From the NCBI RefSeq assembly GCF_052056485.1, contig NZ_CP183948.1, positions 6,200,001 to 6,264,000 on the forward strand: 64,000 nt of DNA. The letters are read 5' to 3'. Below, one piece after another: positions 43,911 to 51,679 of the stretch. This DNA is from Paenibacillus_AQ nitricinens. Its GTDB lineage: Bacteria > Bacillota > Bacilli > Paenibacillales > Paenibacillaceae. Every line of letters begins with the position of its first letter. The first letter of the stretch is position 1. A program made the position numbers and the translations under genes. The notes under the pieces were generated by a model, which was not told the DNA's origin, did not search any database, and worked only from the letters and a program-made list of their open reading frames with translations.

Positions 43911-45902
43911 TTACTCGGCCCGAAGCTCCAACAATGCGTCACGCAGCTCTGCCGCGCGCTCAAATTGCAAGTTCTTCGCTGCGTCCTTCATCTCGGCTTC
44001 CAGACGCTGGATCAGGCTTTGTTTCTCTTTCTTATTCATCTTGCCACCAACACCCGTGAGGTAATCCGCTTTAGTCTCAGCAACCTTCGTTGCCTCGATG
44101 ATGTCACGCACCTTTTTATTAATGGTGGTTGGGGTAATGCCGTGTTTCTCATTATGGGCGATCTGGATGGCGCGGCGACGCGATGTTTCGCTCATCGCTT
44201 TCTCCATCGAATCCGTGATCCGATCACCGTACATAATGACTCGACCCTTGGAATTACGGGCCGCACGACCAATCGTCTGAATTAGCGAGCGTTCGGAACG
44301 AAGGAAGCCCTCTTTATCGGCATCAAGTATAGCGACCAGCGATACTTCCGGTAGATCGAGGCCTTCTCTTAGTAGGTTAATCCCTACTAGAACATGGAAT
44401 GTACCCAGACGAAGATCACGTAAGATCGCCATCCGTTCCAGCGTTTTGATATCAGAGTGCATATAACGAACCTTAATTCCAATTTCCTTAAAGTAATCCG
44501 TCAGATCCTCCGACATCTTCTTCGTCAATGTTGTGACGAGTACACGTTCGTCTCGTTCCACCCGATCACGAATTTCACTAATCAAGTCATCGATTTGTCC
44601 CTCTGTCGGACGAACCTCAATGATCGGATCTAAAAGACCTGTAGGCCGGATAATCTGCTGCACCATGGTGTCACAGTGCTCCATTTCATAAGGTCCAGGT
44701 GTCGCAGAAACATATACGATCTGCTTCACCTTTTCTTCGAATTCCTCAAACTGAAGTGGACGGTTATCGAGCGCAGACGGCAAACGGAAACCATGCTCTA
44801 CCAGTACCGTCTTACGCGCCCGGTCACCGTTATACATCGCCCGAATCTGCGGAAGTGTAACATGGGACTCATCAATAATGATCAGCATATCATCCGGAAA
44901 ATAATCCATTAATGTATATGGGGTTGCCCCTGGTTCACGGAAGGTGAGTGGTCCGGAATAGTTCTCAATCCCTGAGCAGAAGCCCACTTCCTTCATCATT
45001 TCAATATCATAACGTGTCCGCTGTTCCAGACGTTGAGCTTCAAGAAGCTTTCCTGCGTCACGAAGAACCGTTAAACGGTCTTCCAGCTCTTTTTCAATGT
45101 TGACCAGTGCTACACGCATTGTTTCTTCTTTGGTAACAAAGTGAGACGCCGGAAAAATAGCGACATGATCGCGTTCCCCGATCAGTTCACCCGTCAGCAC
45201 ATCAATCTCAGTGATTCGCTCAATTTCATCACCGAACAATTCGACTCGAATGGCATGTTCACCCTGAGAGGCTGGGAAAATCTCGACCACATCACCACGT
45301 ACACGAAAGGTACCACGTACAAAGTTGATATCATTACGCTGGTACTGGATGTCCACTAGCCTGCTCAAAATCTCATTTCGAGGTTTCTCCATCCCAACCC
45401 GCAATGACAAAAGCAAGCTTCCGTATTCCATCGGCGAACCAAGGCCGTAAATACAAGACACACTCGCCACAATAATAACGTCACGCCGTTCGAACAAGGA
45501 GCTCGTCGCGGAGTGGCGCAATTTATCAATCTCTTCATTAATACTGGAGTCTTTCTCGATATAAGTATCGGAGGAGGGAATATACGCCTCTGGTTGGTAA
45601 TAGTCGTAGTAGCTGACGAAATAGTCTACCGAATTATGCGGAAAAAACTCCTTAAACTCACTCGCCAGTTGGGCAGCCAAAGTCTTGTTGTGCGCAATAA
45701 CTAATGTCGGGCGGTTTAATTTGGAAATAACTTGTGCAACGGTAAACGTCTTCCCCGTACCCGTCGCGCCCAGCAGCGTCTGGTGCTTCTTGCCCTGCCG
45801 GATACCTTGTAGTAATTCCTCTATGGCATGAGGCTGATCGCCCTGGGGTGTATACTCGGACTCCAATTCAAAAGTCTTCGTACTGACGACTATATCACTC
45901 AT
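43911..45902 (-). CDS. uvrB: excinuclease ABC subunit UvrB
   Basis: UvrB verifies DNA damage and recruits UvrC. The 663-aa protein has PQGDQPHAIEEL, Walker A LLGATGTGKTFTVA (about residue 44), the beta-hairpin DYYQPEAYIPSSDTYIEKDSSIN, the helicase motif IIDESHVTLPQ, VSATPGPYE, RPTGLLDP, VLVTTLTKKMSEDL, GINLLREGLDLPEVSLVAI and QTIGRAARN. The C-terminal UVR domain (LIQRLEAEMKDAAKNLQFERAAELRD) binds UvrC. The length is normal. GGGGAG lies 8 bases before the ATG. Confidence 0.98.
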   Translation of the reverse strand: MSDIVVSTKTFELESEYTPQGDQPHAIEELLQGIRQGKKHQTLLGATGTGKTFTVAQVISKLNRPTLVIAHNKTLAAQLASEFKEFFPHNSVDYFVSYYDYYQPEAYIPSSDTYIEKDSSINEEIDKLRHSATSSLFERRDVIIVASVSCIYGLGSPMEYGSLLLSLRVGMEKPRNEILSRLVDIQYQRNDINFVRGTFRVRGDVVEIFPASQGEHAIRVELFGDEIERITEIDVLTGELIGERDHVAIFPASHFVTKEETMRVALVNIEKELEDRLTVLRDAGKLLEAQRLEQRTRYDIEMMKEVGFCSGIENYSGPLTFREPGATPYTLMDYFPDDMLIIIDESHVTLPQIRAMYNGDRARKTVLVEHGFRLPSALDNRPLQFEEFEEKVKQIVYVSATPGPYEMEHCDTMVQQIIRPTGLLDPIIEVRPTEGQIDDLISEIRDRVERDERVLVTTLTKKMSEDLTDYFKEIGIKVRYMHSDIKTLERMAILRDLRLGTFHVLVGINLLREGLDLPEVSLVAILDADKEGFLRSERSLIQTIGRAARNSKGRVIMYGDRITDSMEKAMSETSRRRAIQIAHNEKHGITPTTINKKVRDIIEATKVAETKADYLTGVGGKMNKKEKQSLIQRLEAEMKDAAKNLQFERAAELRDALLELRAE

Positions 45903-45990
45903 TTGCCCGTCTCCCCTCTATCGTCTAAACTAGATTAATATATTATAATTGTTGTCTGAATGTTCTCTCTCCATACGATAGCAAGCTAAG

Positions 45991-46078
45991 CGCCTTTGGC
46001 GTCTCTAAAAGACGTTAAGCGTTTGTGCGAGAATTATAAGGTTTAAGTATAACGTGAAACTTATACTTTCTTATAATT
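45991..46078. repeat. interspersed double-hairpin repeat, copy 1
   Basis: This 88-base element starts CGCCTTTGGCGTC, contains GCGTC/GACG and AAGTATA-10-TATACTT inverted repeats, and ends CTTTCTTATAATT. It closely matches 50212-50301. It lies in the 274-base gap between the divergent uvrB and motA genes. Confidence 0.75.
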
Positions 46079-46176
46079 AAAAATATGGAAGATAAGAATA
46101 TGTGTTCCCGTTCATTATACAGTGTTGACTAGATCGATGCAAACCATAATACATAGAAATGTTAGGAGCTTGAAGC

Positions 46177-46959
46177 ATGGATATTACCTCAATAATTGGC
46201 CTATTGGCTGGACTGGCTGCGTTAATTGGCGGCTATCTCTGGGAAGGCGGAAGCCTCTCAGGACTGCTGCAGCTTAATGCAGCTTTGATTGTGTTCGGGG
46301 GTACATTTGCCGCCGTTATGATCAGCTTCCCGGCATCTAAGCTGCGCTCCATTCCAACAGCACTACGCATGGCTTTCGGCAGCAACCCTGATCGTGATAT
46401 GGAAAAAGCTGAAGAACTCATTGCAATGGCAACCGTGGCCCGTCGCGGCGGCGTTTTAATGTTAGAAAAACAAGCTGAAGAACATCCGGATTCTTTTACA
46501 CGTGAAGGTCTGCTTCTTATTGTCGACGGCACTGATCCTGAGCAGGTAAGACAGATTTTGGAACTGGAAATGGACGCTAAAGAATTGAAGCATGAGAACT
46601 ATGCTAAGATTTTTGAAGCTGCTGGTGGATATGCACCAACGATGGGAATTATCGGGACGGTGATGGGTCTCATCCGTGTACTTGGCAACCTTACAGATCC
46701 GTCAAATCTGGGCACATCTATCGCAGTAGCGTTCACTGCAACGTTGTACGGTGTAGCCATCGCTAATCTAATATTTTTACCCATTGCCTCCAAAATCAAA
46801 TCCCGCAGTCAAAGTGAGCTACATAGCATGGAAATGCTGCTAGTAGGTATTCTTTCTCTACAGAATGGGGATCATCCACTGCTGGTACGTAAAAAACTGA
46901 ACTCATTCATCTCAGACTCGGACACGAATGACCGTGCGGAAACTAGAGGCCTTTTATGA
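46177..46959 (+). CDS. flagellar stator subunit MotA (MotA/MotP family)
   Basis: MotA, with MotB, forms the ion channel that drives flagellar rotation. The 260-aa protein has four membrane segments: about 7-25, 31-50, 148-170 and 183-205. The motif GGYAPTMGIIGTVMGLIRVLGNL...LGTSIAVAFTATLYGVAIANLIFLP is the conserved MotA TM3-TM4 region with the functional proline. A cytoplasmic loop lies between residues 52 and 147. AGGAG stands 8 bases before the ATG. It overlaps motB by four bases. Proton or sodium use (MotA or MotP) cannot be decided by eye. No other flagellar genes are in the window. Confidence 0.9.
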   Translation: MDITSIIGLLAGLAALIGGYLWEGGSLSGLLQLNAALIVFGGTFAAVMISFPASKLRSIPTALRMAFGSNPDRDMEKAEELIAMATVARRGGVLMLEKQAEEHPDSFTREGLLLIVDGTDPEQVRQILELEMDAKELKHENYAKIFEAAGGYAPTMGIIGTVMGLIRVLGNLTDPSNLGTSIAVAFTATLYGVAIANLIFLPIASKIKSRSQSELHSMEMLLVGILSLQNGDHPLLVRKKLNSFISDSDTNDRAETRGLL

Positions 46960-47792
46960 GACAAAGAGACCGGCGCAAGCGGCGTGTAGAGACTCGGGAA
47001 AGCCGTGACCGTTGGATGATTACTTATGCAGATCTAATTACACTTTTACTTATTTTTTTCGTTATATTGTATGCGATGAGCAGCCTGGATACTGACAAAT
47101 ATAACATCGTGACAGGCTCGTTATCCGAGACCTTCAAGTCTGGAACCACTGTCCTTGAGGGTGGGAACGGTATTTTAGATGCTGGGAAATCAACTGAGAA
47201 CAAACCGGAAAGTACAGACGGAAATGAGGATGCAGCTGCAACTGCAAGACCGAATGACGGATCTGGTGAACAAGCGGAGAATGAAACACCTTCGGCACGT
47301 GAGCTCGCTTTTCGAGAACAAGAGACTAAACTTGCTGAATTAATGGGTGTGATCACCCACTATGTGGAGGAAAATAATCTCGGAGAACAAATTTTTGTTG
47401 CTGACAAACCGCAGGGGATAGAAATCACACTCAGTGATCGTTTTCTATTCGATATAGGTAAGGCAGACCTGAAATCACCAGCCTTCCCTGCTCTTCAGCA
47501 GTTATCTGGTTTATTCAAAGACATCGGCGCAAAGATTAGCATTGAAGGACATACCGATAATACGCCCGTATCCTCGGCTTCTCAATTTAACGACAACTGG
47601 GAGCTGTCTGGTGCTCGTGCGCTATCTGTACTGCGCTTTTTTCTAGACCATGAAGGACTGAAGCCGGATACTTTTCAATACGCAGGTTATGCTGACACCC
47701 AGCCCACCGCAGATAATACCACGATAGCAGGTAAGCAGAAGAACCGCCGTGTAGAGATCATTGTGCTGCGGCAGCTTCAAGAGGGTGAATAA
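46956..47792 (+). CDS. flagellar stator subunit MotB (OmpA-like peptidoglycan-binding)
   Basis: This 278-aa partner of MotA has a short basic N-terminus, one membrane segment WMITYADLITLLLIFFVILYAMSSLD (about 22-47) with the ion-carrying Asp, and a linker of about 90 residues rich in G, E, N and D. The OmpA domain (about 160-275) carries FDIGKADLKSP, SIEGHTDNTPVSS, NWELSGARALSVLRFF and KNRRVEIIVL, which anchor the stator to peptidoglycan. The MotS form (sodium) is an alternative. It is translationally coupled to motA. No clear terminator follows in the next 90 bases. Confidence 0.9.
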   Translation: MRQRDRRKRRVETRESRDRWMITYADLITLLLIFFVILYAMSSLDTDKYNIVTGSLSETFKSGTTVLEGGNGILDAGKSTENKPESTDGNEDAAATARPNDGSGEQAENETPSARELAFREQETKLAELMGVITHYVEENNLGEQIFVADKPQGIEITLSDRFLFDIGKADLKSPAFPALQQLSGLFKDIGAKISIEGHTDNTPVSSASQFNDNWELSGARALSVLRFFLDHEGLKPDTFQYAGYADTQPTADNTTIAGKQKNRRVEIIVLRQLQEGE

Positions 47793-47879
47793 AATATTGA
47801 TTGTACTCAGAGCTAGATATAGTAGTTAGTGCGGGTGCGAATCTGCTATCAACATACTAAAATGACTTGCCACTATTAA

Positions 47880-48011
47880 TTACGGAAATACTCCCTGATT
47901 AATCCCCTATTTAGTCAAAAATAGCGGTTTCACCGGAATTTTCAGGGAGAAATTGCCTAAAACTCTTTGTGTCACGCTATATTCGTCTAAAATAAGGGAG
48001 GTTTCCCCTAA
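47880..48011. repeat. second array of 19-bp inverted repeats, spaced 62 and 51 bp
   Basis: Three units start at 47880, 47942 and 47993. The last is TAAGGGAGGTTTCCCCTAA and the first two are degenerate forms. The 62-base interval contains its own inverted repeat (CTATTT/AAATAG), as does the 62-base interval of the array at 39975-40157. It occupies the 400-base gap between motB and gcvH; no gene was seen there. Confidence 0.65.
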
Positions 48012-48114
48012 TTCCACAACTAGCAGATTCGCTTTTAAATAAAATCAAATAATTCCGAGCCGTCCCAGGGTATGACGCAAAAATCCCTACCCACCTCTAA
48101 ATAAAAACACCAAA

Positions 48115-48144
48115 CAGCAAGTCCCCAAAAACAGAAACTTGCTG
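48115..48144 (-). terminator. probable terminator after gcvH
   Basis: On the minus strand CAGCAAGT pairs with ACTTGCTG around a 14-base loop, followed by TTTGGTGTTTTT. It lies about 50 bases after the gcvH stop. Confidence 0.55.
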
Positions 48145-48192
48145 CTACAAATATCACTCGTGATAAAATTAATATACTGTGAAAAATCCCAA

Positions 48193-48585
48193 TTACTCTC
48201 CTACCAATGCACGATATCCGGCTGCATCCAGCAGACCTTTTACAGCATCAGCATACTCTCCGTCCACTTCAATTTCAAAAATCCAACCCTCGCCATACGG
48301 CTTATCGTTGATCAGCTCCGGACTAGCCTCTAAACCGTCATTAATCTTGGTAACCGTCCCCGAGACGGGTGAATATAATTCCGATACAGTCTTAACAGAT
48401 TCGATACTGCCTACGCTGTCACCGGCTGAAATGGCCGAGCCCACTTCTGGAAATTCCACAAACACGATATCGCCTAACAAATGCTGAGCATGATCCGTAA
48501 TCCCAATACGTACTACGCGTCCTTCCACTTGCTGTGCCCACTCATGCTCTTCGCTGTAAAGAAGGTGATCTAAAACTTCACTCAT
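48193..48585 (-). CDS. gcvH: glycine cleavage system H protein
   Basis: GcvH carries the lipoyl arm that shuttles the aminomethyl group between the P, T and L proteins. The 130-aa protein has YSEEHEWAQ near the N-terminus, GITDHAQHLLGDIVFVEFPEVG, and the lipoylation site SIESVKTVSELYSPVSG with K65. The C-terminal KPYGEGWIFEIEV is family-typical. ATG at 48585 has GAGGCGG 6 bases upstream; an earlier in-frame start lacks a good site. It is transcribed away from the gcvT operon and has no visible riboswitch of its own. Besides glycine cleavage, GcvH serves as a lipoyl relay in Bacilli. Confidence 0.95.
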   Translation of the reverse strand: MSEVLDHLLYSEEHEWAQQVEGRVVRIGITDHAQHLLGDIVFVEFPEVGSAISAGDSVGSIESVKTVSELYSPVSGTVTKINDGLEASPELINDKPYGEGWIFEIEVDGEYADAVKGLLDAAGYRALVGE

Positions 48586-48706
48586 TTCAAGCCGCCTCAT
48601 TTCCAAATTGGAATTCTAAATTTAGTTATAGCCTAAGTGATCCCAGAGCAGAATGTCAATATTACTAACAGTAAAATAAATTTGTCGTTTTTTTGACTTT
48701 TTCTTG

Positions 48707-48735
48707 TTGACAGCGCCCTCCTATACCCGTTTAAT
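48707..48735 (+). promoter_or_regulatory. sigma-A type promoter for the gcvT operon
   Basis: TTGACA at 48707-48712 and TTTAAT at 48730-48735 are separated by exactly 17 bases. They stand about 100 bases before the riboswitch, in the right direction. Confidence 0.7.
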
Positions 48736-48833
48736 GGAGACATACAAGAAGAAACGACGTTGTCGTCTTTTTTATAGACGATAACCGTTTCTCGGAGAAA
48801 TATAAAACAAATACAGTTGCGGATGATGGCATA

Positions 48834-49079
48834 GGGAGAGACTGTCTCACTTGAAGACGGCGCCGAAGGAGTAAGCCCTAACAGGGGTGAATCTCTCAGG
48901 CAAAAGGACCTTTGTCGGACGTACCTCTGGAGAGCATCAGACGCGGGGCTGAGTGCGTCAGGTCACCAACGGGGAAACTTGCAGGTTCGTTACGGCAGGG
49001 TAACTCTCAGGTACAAAGGACAGAGCAGAAAGCGATTAGTGCATTTATGCATGATTGCTTCTGCCTGTCCTTTTTTTCG
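48834..49079 (+). ncRNA. tandem glycine riboswitch with terminator
   Basis: Two aptamers are visible. The first has CGCCGAAGGAGTAAG and AATCTCTCAGGCAAAAGGACC; the second has CACCAACGGGGAAAC and AACTCTCAGGTACAAAGGAC. These are the conserved cores of the glycine riboswitch. A long hairpin (GGACAG...CTGTCC, about 49018-49069), followed by TTTTTTT, forms the expression platform. Glycine binding is expected to favour read-through into gcvT, as known for this class. The 48586-49107 gap holds this element and the promoter. Confidence 0.95.
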
Positions 49080-49107
49080 TATGTAATCAGACTAGGGGAG
49101 TGACGAT

Positions 49108-50220
49108 ATGGATGCTTTGAAAAGAACACCTTTTTACGATCTCTATTCCGCTTACACGGAGTCCAGGTGCATTGATTTTGGCGGCTGGGAGCTGCCAGTA
49201 CAGTTTACAGGTATCGTGAAGGAGCATGAAGCTGTTCGCCAGCAGGCTGGACTGTTCGATGTATCGCATATGGGTGAATTCATGGTGATCGGGAGCGGTG
49301 CTGAAGCCTTTTTACAGAAAATGACGACCAACGATGTCAGCCGCCTGACCGATGGTGCGGCACAATATACGCTGCTCTGTTATCCAAACGGCGGTGTGGT
49401 CGACGATTTGCTCGTGTACCGAATAAGTGAAGGCCGTTATATGCTTGTCGTAAATGCCTCCAACATCGATAAGGACTTCCAGTGGCTGCAAGAGCATCTG
49501 ACCTCTGAATTCGGTGAAGTCACACTCACTAATGTCTCTGACGAGACGCTTTTGCTTGCCTTGCAAGGCCCGTTGGCAGAGACCATACTCGCGAAAGTTA
49601 CTGATGCTCCGATCTCAGAACTCAAGCCTTTCCACTTCATCGAACGCGCAACCGTCTGCGGTGTAGAAGTACTGATCTCCCGTACGGGTTACACCGGCGA
49701 AGATGGCTTCGAGATCTACGCTCCGCTGGATGGGGCAGCAACGTTATGGAACGGCCTACTCGCAGCTGGCACTCCTCACGGATTAACACCTGCTGGACTG
49801 GGCGCCCGTGATACGCTGCGTTTTGAAGCAAAATTGCCGCTGTACGGTCAGGAGCTGTCAGCTGACATCACCCCTCTTGAAGCTGGAGTACAGTTCTTTG
49901 TGAAGCTGGACAAAGCGGACTTTATCGGTCGCGATGCGCTATTGCAGCAAAAAGAAGCCGGTCTACCCCGACGTCTGGTCGGCTTAGAAATGATTGACCG
50001 GGGCATTCCGCGCTCCCATTACCCAGTCTATGCGAACGGCGTTAAAATCGGAGAGGTCACAACCGGAACCCAATCACCAACGCTGAAACGCAATCTGGGA
50101 TTAGCTTTGCTTGATACAGCTTACAGTGAAATAGGCACAGAGGTATTCGTAGAGATACGCGGCAAGCAGCTTAAGGCTGTCGTGATTAAAGCCCCTTTTT
50201 ACAAGTATAAACGCCTTTAG
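49108..50220 (+). CDS. gcvT: glycine cleavage system T protein (aminomethyltransferase)
   Basis: GcvT moves the aminomethyl carbon to tetrahydrofolate and frees ammonia. The 370-aa protein begins RTPFYDLYSAYTESRCIDFGGWELPVQF, has GLFDVSHMGEF, NDVSRLTDGAAQYTLLCYPNGGVVDDLLVYR with the folate-site Asp, and SRTGYTGEDGFEIY, GLGARDTLRFEAKLPLYGQEL, all standard. The start has GGGGAG 7 bases before ATG. The last codons and the stop (KRL, TAG) overlap an interspersed repeat (50212-50301), so the C-terminus may have been slightly altered by it. It is the first gene of the riboswitch operon. Confidence 0.97.
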   Translation: MDALKRTPFYDLYSAYTESRCIDFGGWELPVQFTGIVKEHEAVRQQAGLFDVSHMGEFMVIGSGAEAFLQKMTTNDVSRLTDGAAQYTLLCYPNGGVVDDLLVYRISEGRYMLVVNASNIDKDFQWLQEHLTSEFGEVTLTNVSDETLLLALQGPLAETILAKVTDAPISELKPFHFIERATVCGVEVLISRTGYTGEDGFEIYAPLDGAATLWNGLLAAGTPHGLTPAGLGARDTLRFEAKLPLYGQELSADITPLEAGVQFFVKLDKADFIGRDALLQQKEAGLPRRLVGLEMIDRGIPRSHYPVYANGVKIGEVTTGTQSPTLKRNLGLALLDTAYSEIGTEVFVEIRGKQLKAVVIKAPFYKYKRL

Positions 50221-50301
50221 CGTCCATATTGGGACGGTTAGCTTTTAAGCGAGAAATAGAAGGATAAAGTATAGCGTGAAAATTGTACTTTCTTATATTT
50301 T
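50212..50301. repeat. interspersed double-hairpin repeat, copy 2, overlapping the gcvT end
   Basis: Starting CGCCTTTAGCGTC, this element matches copy 1 (45991-46078) through GCGAGAA, AAGTATA-CGTGAAA and CTTTCTTATA. It has GCGTCC/GGACG and AAGTA/TACTT inverted repeats. Its first nine bases are the final two codons and stop of gcvT. The rest fills most of the gcvT-gcvPA gap. Confidence 0.75.
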
Positions 50302-50326
50302 AAAAAAGCCAAGGAGTGAAACCTTA

Positions 50327-51679
50327 ATGAAGCACCGTTATCTGCCCATGACAGCACAGGACCGCGTAGAGATGATGGAAACCGTCGGGATTCAGTCCAT
50401 AGATGAGCTGTTCTCCGATATTCCTGAAGCCGTCCGTTATCAAGGCACTATGCCGATGTCTGAACCACTCGATGAGTACGCCCTGCTACGTCACATGAAA
50501 GGTCTCGCTGACCGAAATGCTGATTTCGATTCGCACGCCAGCTTCCTCGGCGCCGGATTATACGACCATCACATCCCTGTGGTGATCAACCATGTCATTT
50601 CCCGTTCTGAATTCTACACTGCTTACACCCCTTATCAACCGGAGATCAGCCAAGGCGAACTGCAGGCGATCTTCGAATTCCAATCCTACATTTGCGAACT
50701 AACCGGTATGAAAGTAGCCAATGCCAGCATGTATGATGGCGCAACCGCATTATCCGAAGCAGCAGTCCTCGCAGCTGGTGCTACCAAACGCAAAAAATTA
50801 ATTGTTTCCCGCACCGTTCATCCTGAAGCGCGCCAAGTGTTACGCACATCGGCTAATGCTTGGGGGCTTGAGGTCGTGGAGATTGACTATAAAAACGGCG
50901 TTACCGATCAGGTGAAGCTTGCTGAAGCCATTGATGGTGATACAGCTGCAGTACTGATGCAATCGCCTAACTTTTTTGGCAGCATCGAAGATCTTAGCTC
51001 TGTTGAGCCGCTGATCCATGCTGTTAAAGGGTTGTTCGTCGTCAGTGCAAATCCGATCGCTCTTGGCGTACTAGAAACACCAGGCAAGCTCGGAGCCGAC
51101 ATCGTAGTCGGTGACGCTCAGCCACTTGGTATTCCAGCTTCCCTCGGCGGTCCAACCTGTGGATTCTTCGCGGTAGCTGAGCACTTGATGCGTAAGATGC
51201 CGGGCCGTATCGTAGGCCAAACGGTTGACCGTAACAGAAAACGCGGTTTCGTTCTGACGCTGCAAGCACGGGAGCAGCATATCCGCCGAGAAAAAGCTAC
51301 CTCGAACATCTGCTCCAATCAGGCGCTGCTGGCTCTCTGCGCATCGGTTTACTTGTCCGTTATGGGCAAAGAAGGTATGCGTGAAGTAGGCGAGCTAAAC
51401 ATTCGTAAAAGCCATTATGCCGCTGATAAACTTAGCCAACTAACAGGTGCTGAATATGCCTTCTCTTCCCCCTTCTTTAACGAGTTTGTCTTGAAGCTTC
51501 CTGAGGGAAGCAGCGTTAGCGCAATTAATTCGAAGCTGCTGAAGGAAGGTTATCTCGGCGGTTATGATCTGGGCCGTGATTATCCTGAGCTTGCTGGACA
51601 TATGCTGGTAGCCGTTACGGAAAAGAGAAGCAAAAACGAAATTGACCAATTTGCTAGCGCACTGGAGGGCTGTTTATGA
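50327..51679 (+). CDS. gcvPA: glycine dehydrogenase (decarboxylating) subunit 1, GcvPA
   Basis: This is the N-terminal half of the PLP-dependent P protein, which decarboxylates glycine. The 450-aa subunit has RYLPMTAQDRVEMMETVGI, FLGAGLYDHHIPVVINHVISRSEFYTAYTPYQPEISQGELQAIFEFQS, NASMYDGATALSEAA and GRIVGQTVDRNRKRGFVLTLQAREQHIRREKATSNICSNQAL, all typical. I chose ATG at 50327 with AAGGAG 10 bases upstream. An earlier GTG at 50276 lies inside the interspersed repeat and would add 17 unrelated residues. It overlaps gcvPB by four bases. The PLP lysine is on the partner subunit. Confidence 0.97.
   Translation: MKHRYLPMTAQDRVEMMETVGIQSIDELFSDIPEAVRYQGTMPMSEPLDEYALLRHMKGLADRNADFDSHASFLGAGLYDHHIPVVINHVISRSEFYTAYTPYQPEISQGELQAIFEFQSYICELTGMKVANASMYDGATALSEAAVLAAGATKRKKLIVSRTVHPEARQVLRTSANAWGLEVVEIDYKNGVTDQVKLAEAIDGDTAAVLMQSPNFFGSIEDLSSVEPLIHAVKGLFVVSANPIALGVLETPGKLGADIVVGDAQPLGIPASLGGPTCGFFAVAEHLMRKMPGRIVGQTVDRNRKRGFVLTLQAREQHIRREKATSNICSNQALLALCASVYLSVMGKEGMREVGELNIRKSHYAADKLSQLTGAEYAFSSPFFNEFVLKLPEGSSVSAINSKLLKEGYLGGYDLGRDYPELAGHMLVAVTEKRSKNEIDQFASALEGCL

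Noticed and set aside
43375..44064. Open frames on the plus strand around the uvrA-uvrB gap
   Set aside because: They run through repeats and the opposite strand of uvrB, with no ribosome site and no recognisable protein.
46123..46151. Promoter for motA (TTGACT and CATAAT)
   Set aside because: The spacer is only 14-15 bases, too short for a confident call.
48600..48720. Second riboswitch or shared control region for gcvH
   Set aside because: No aptamer core could be read on the minus strand upstream of gcvH.
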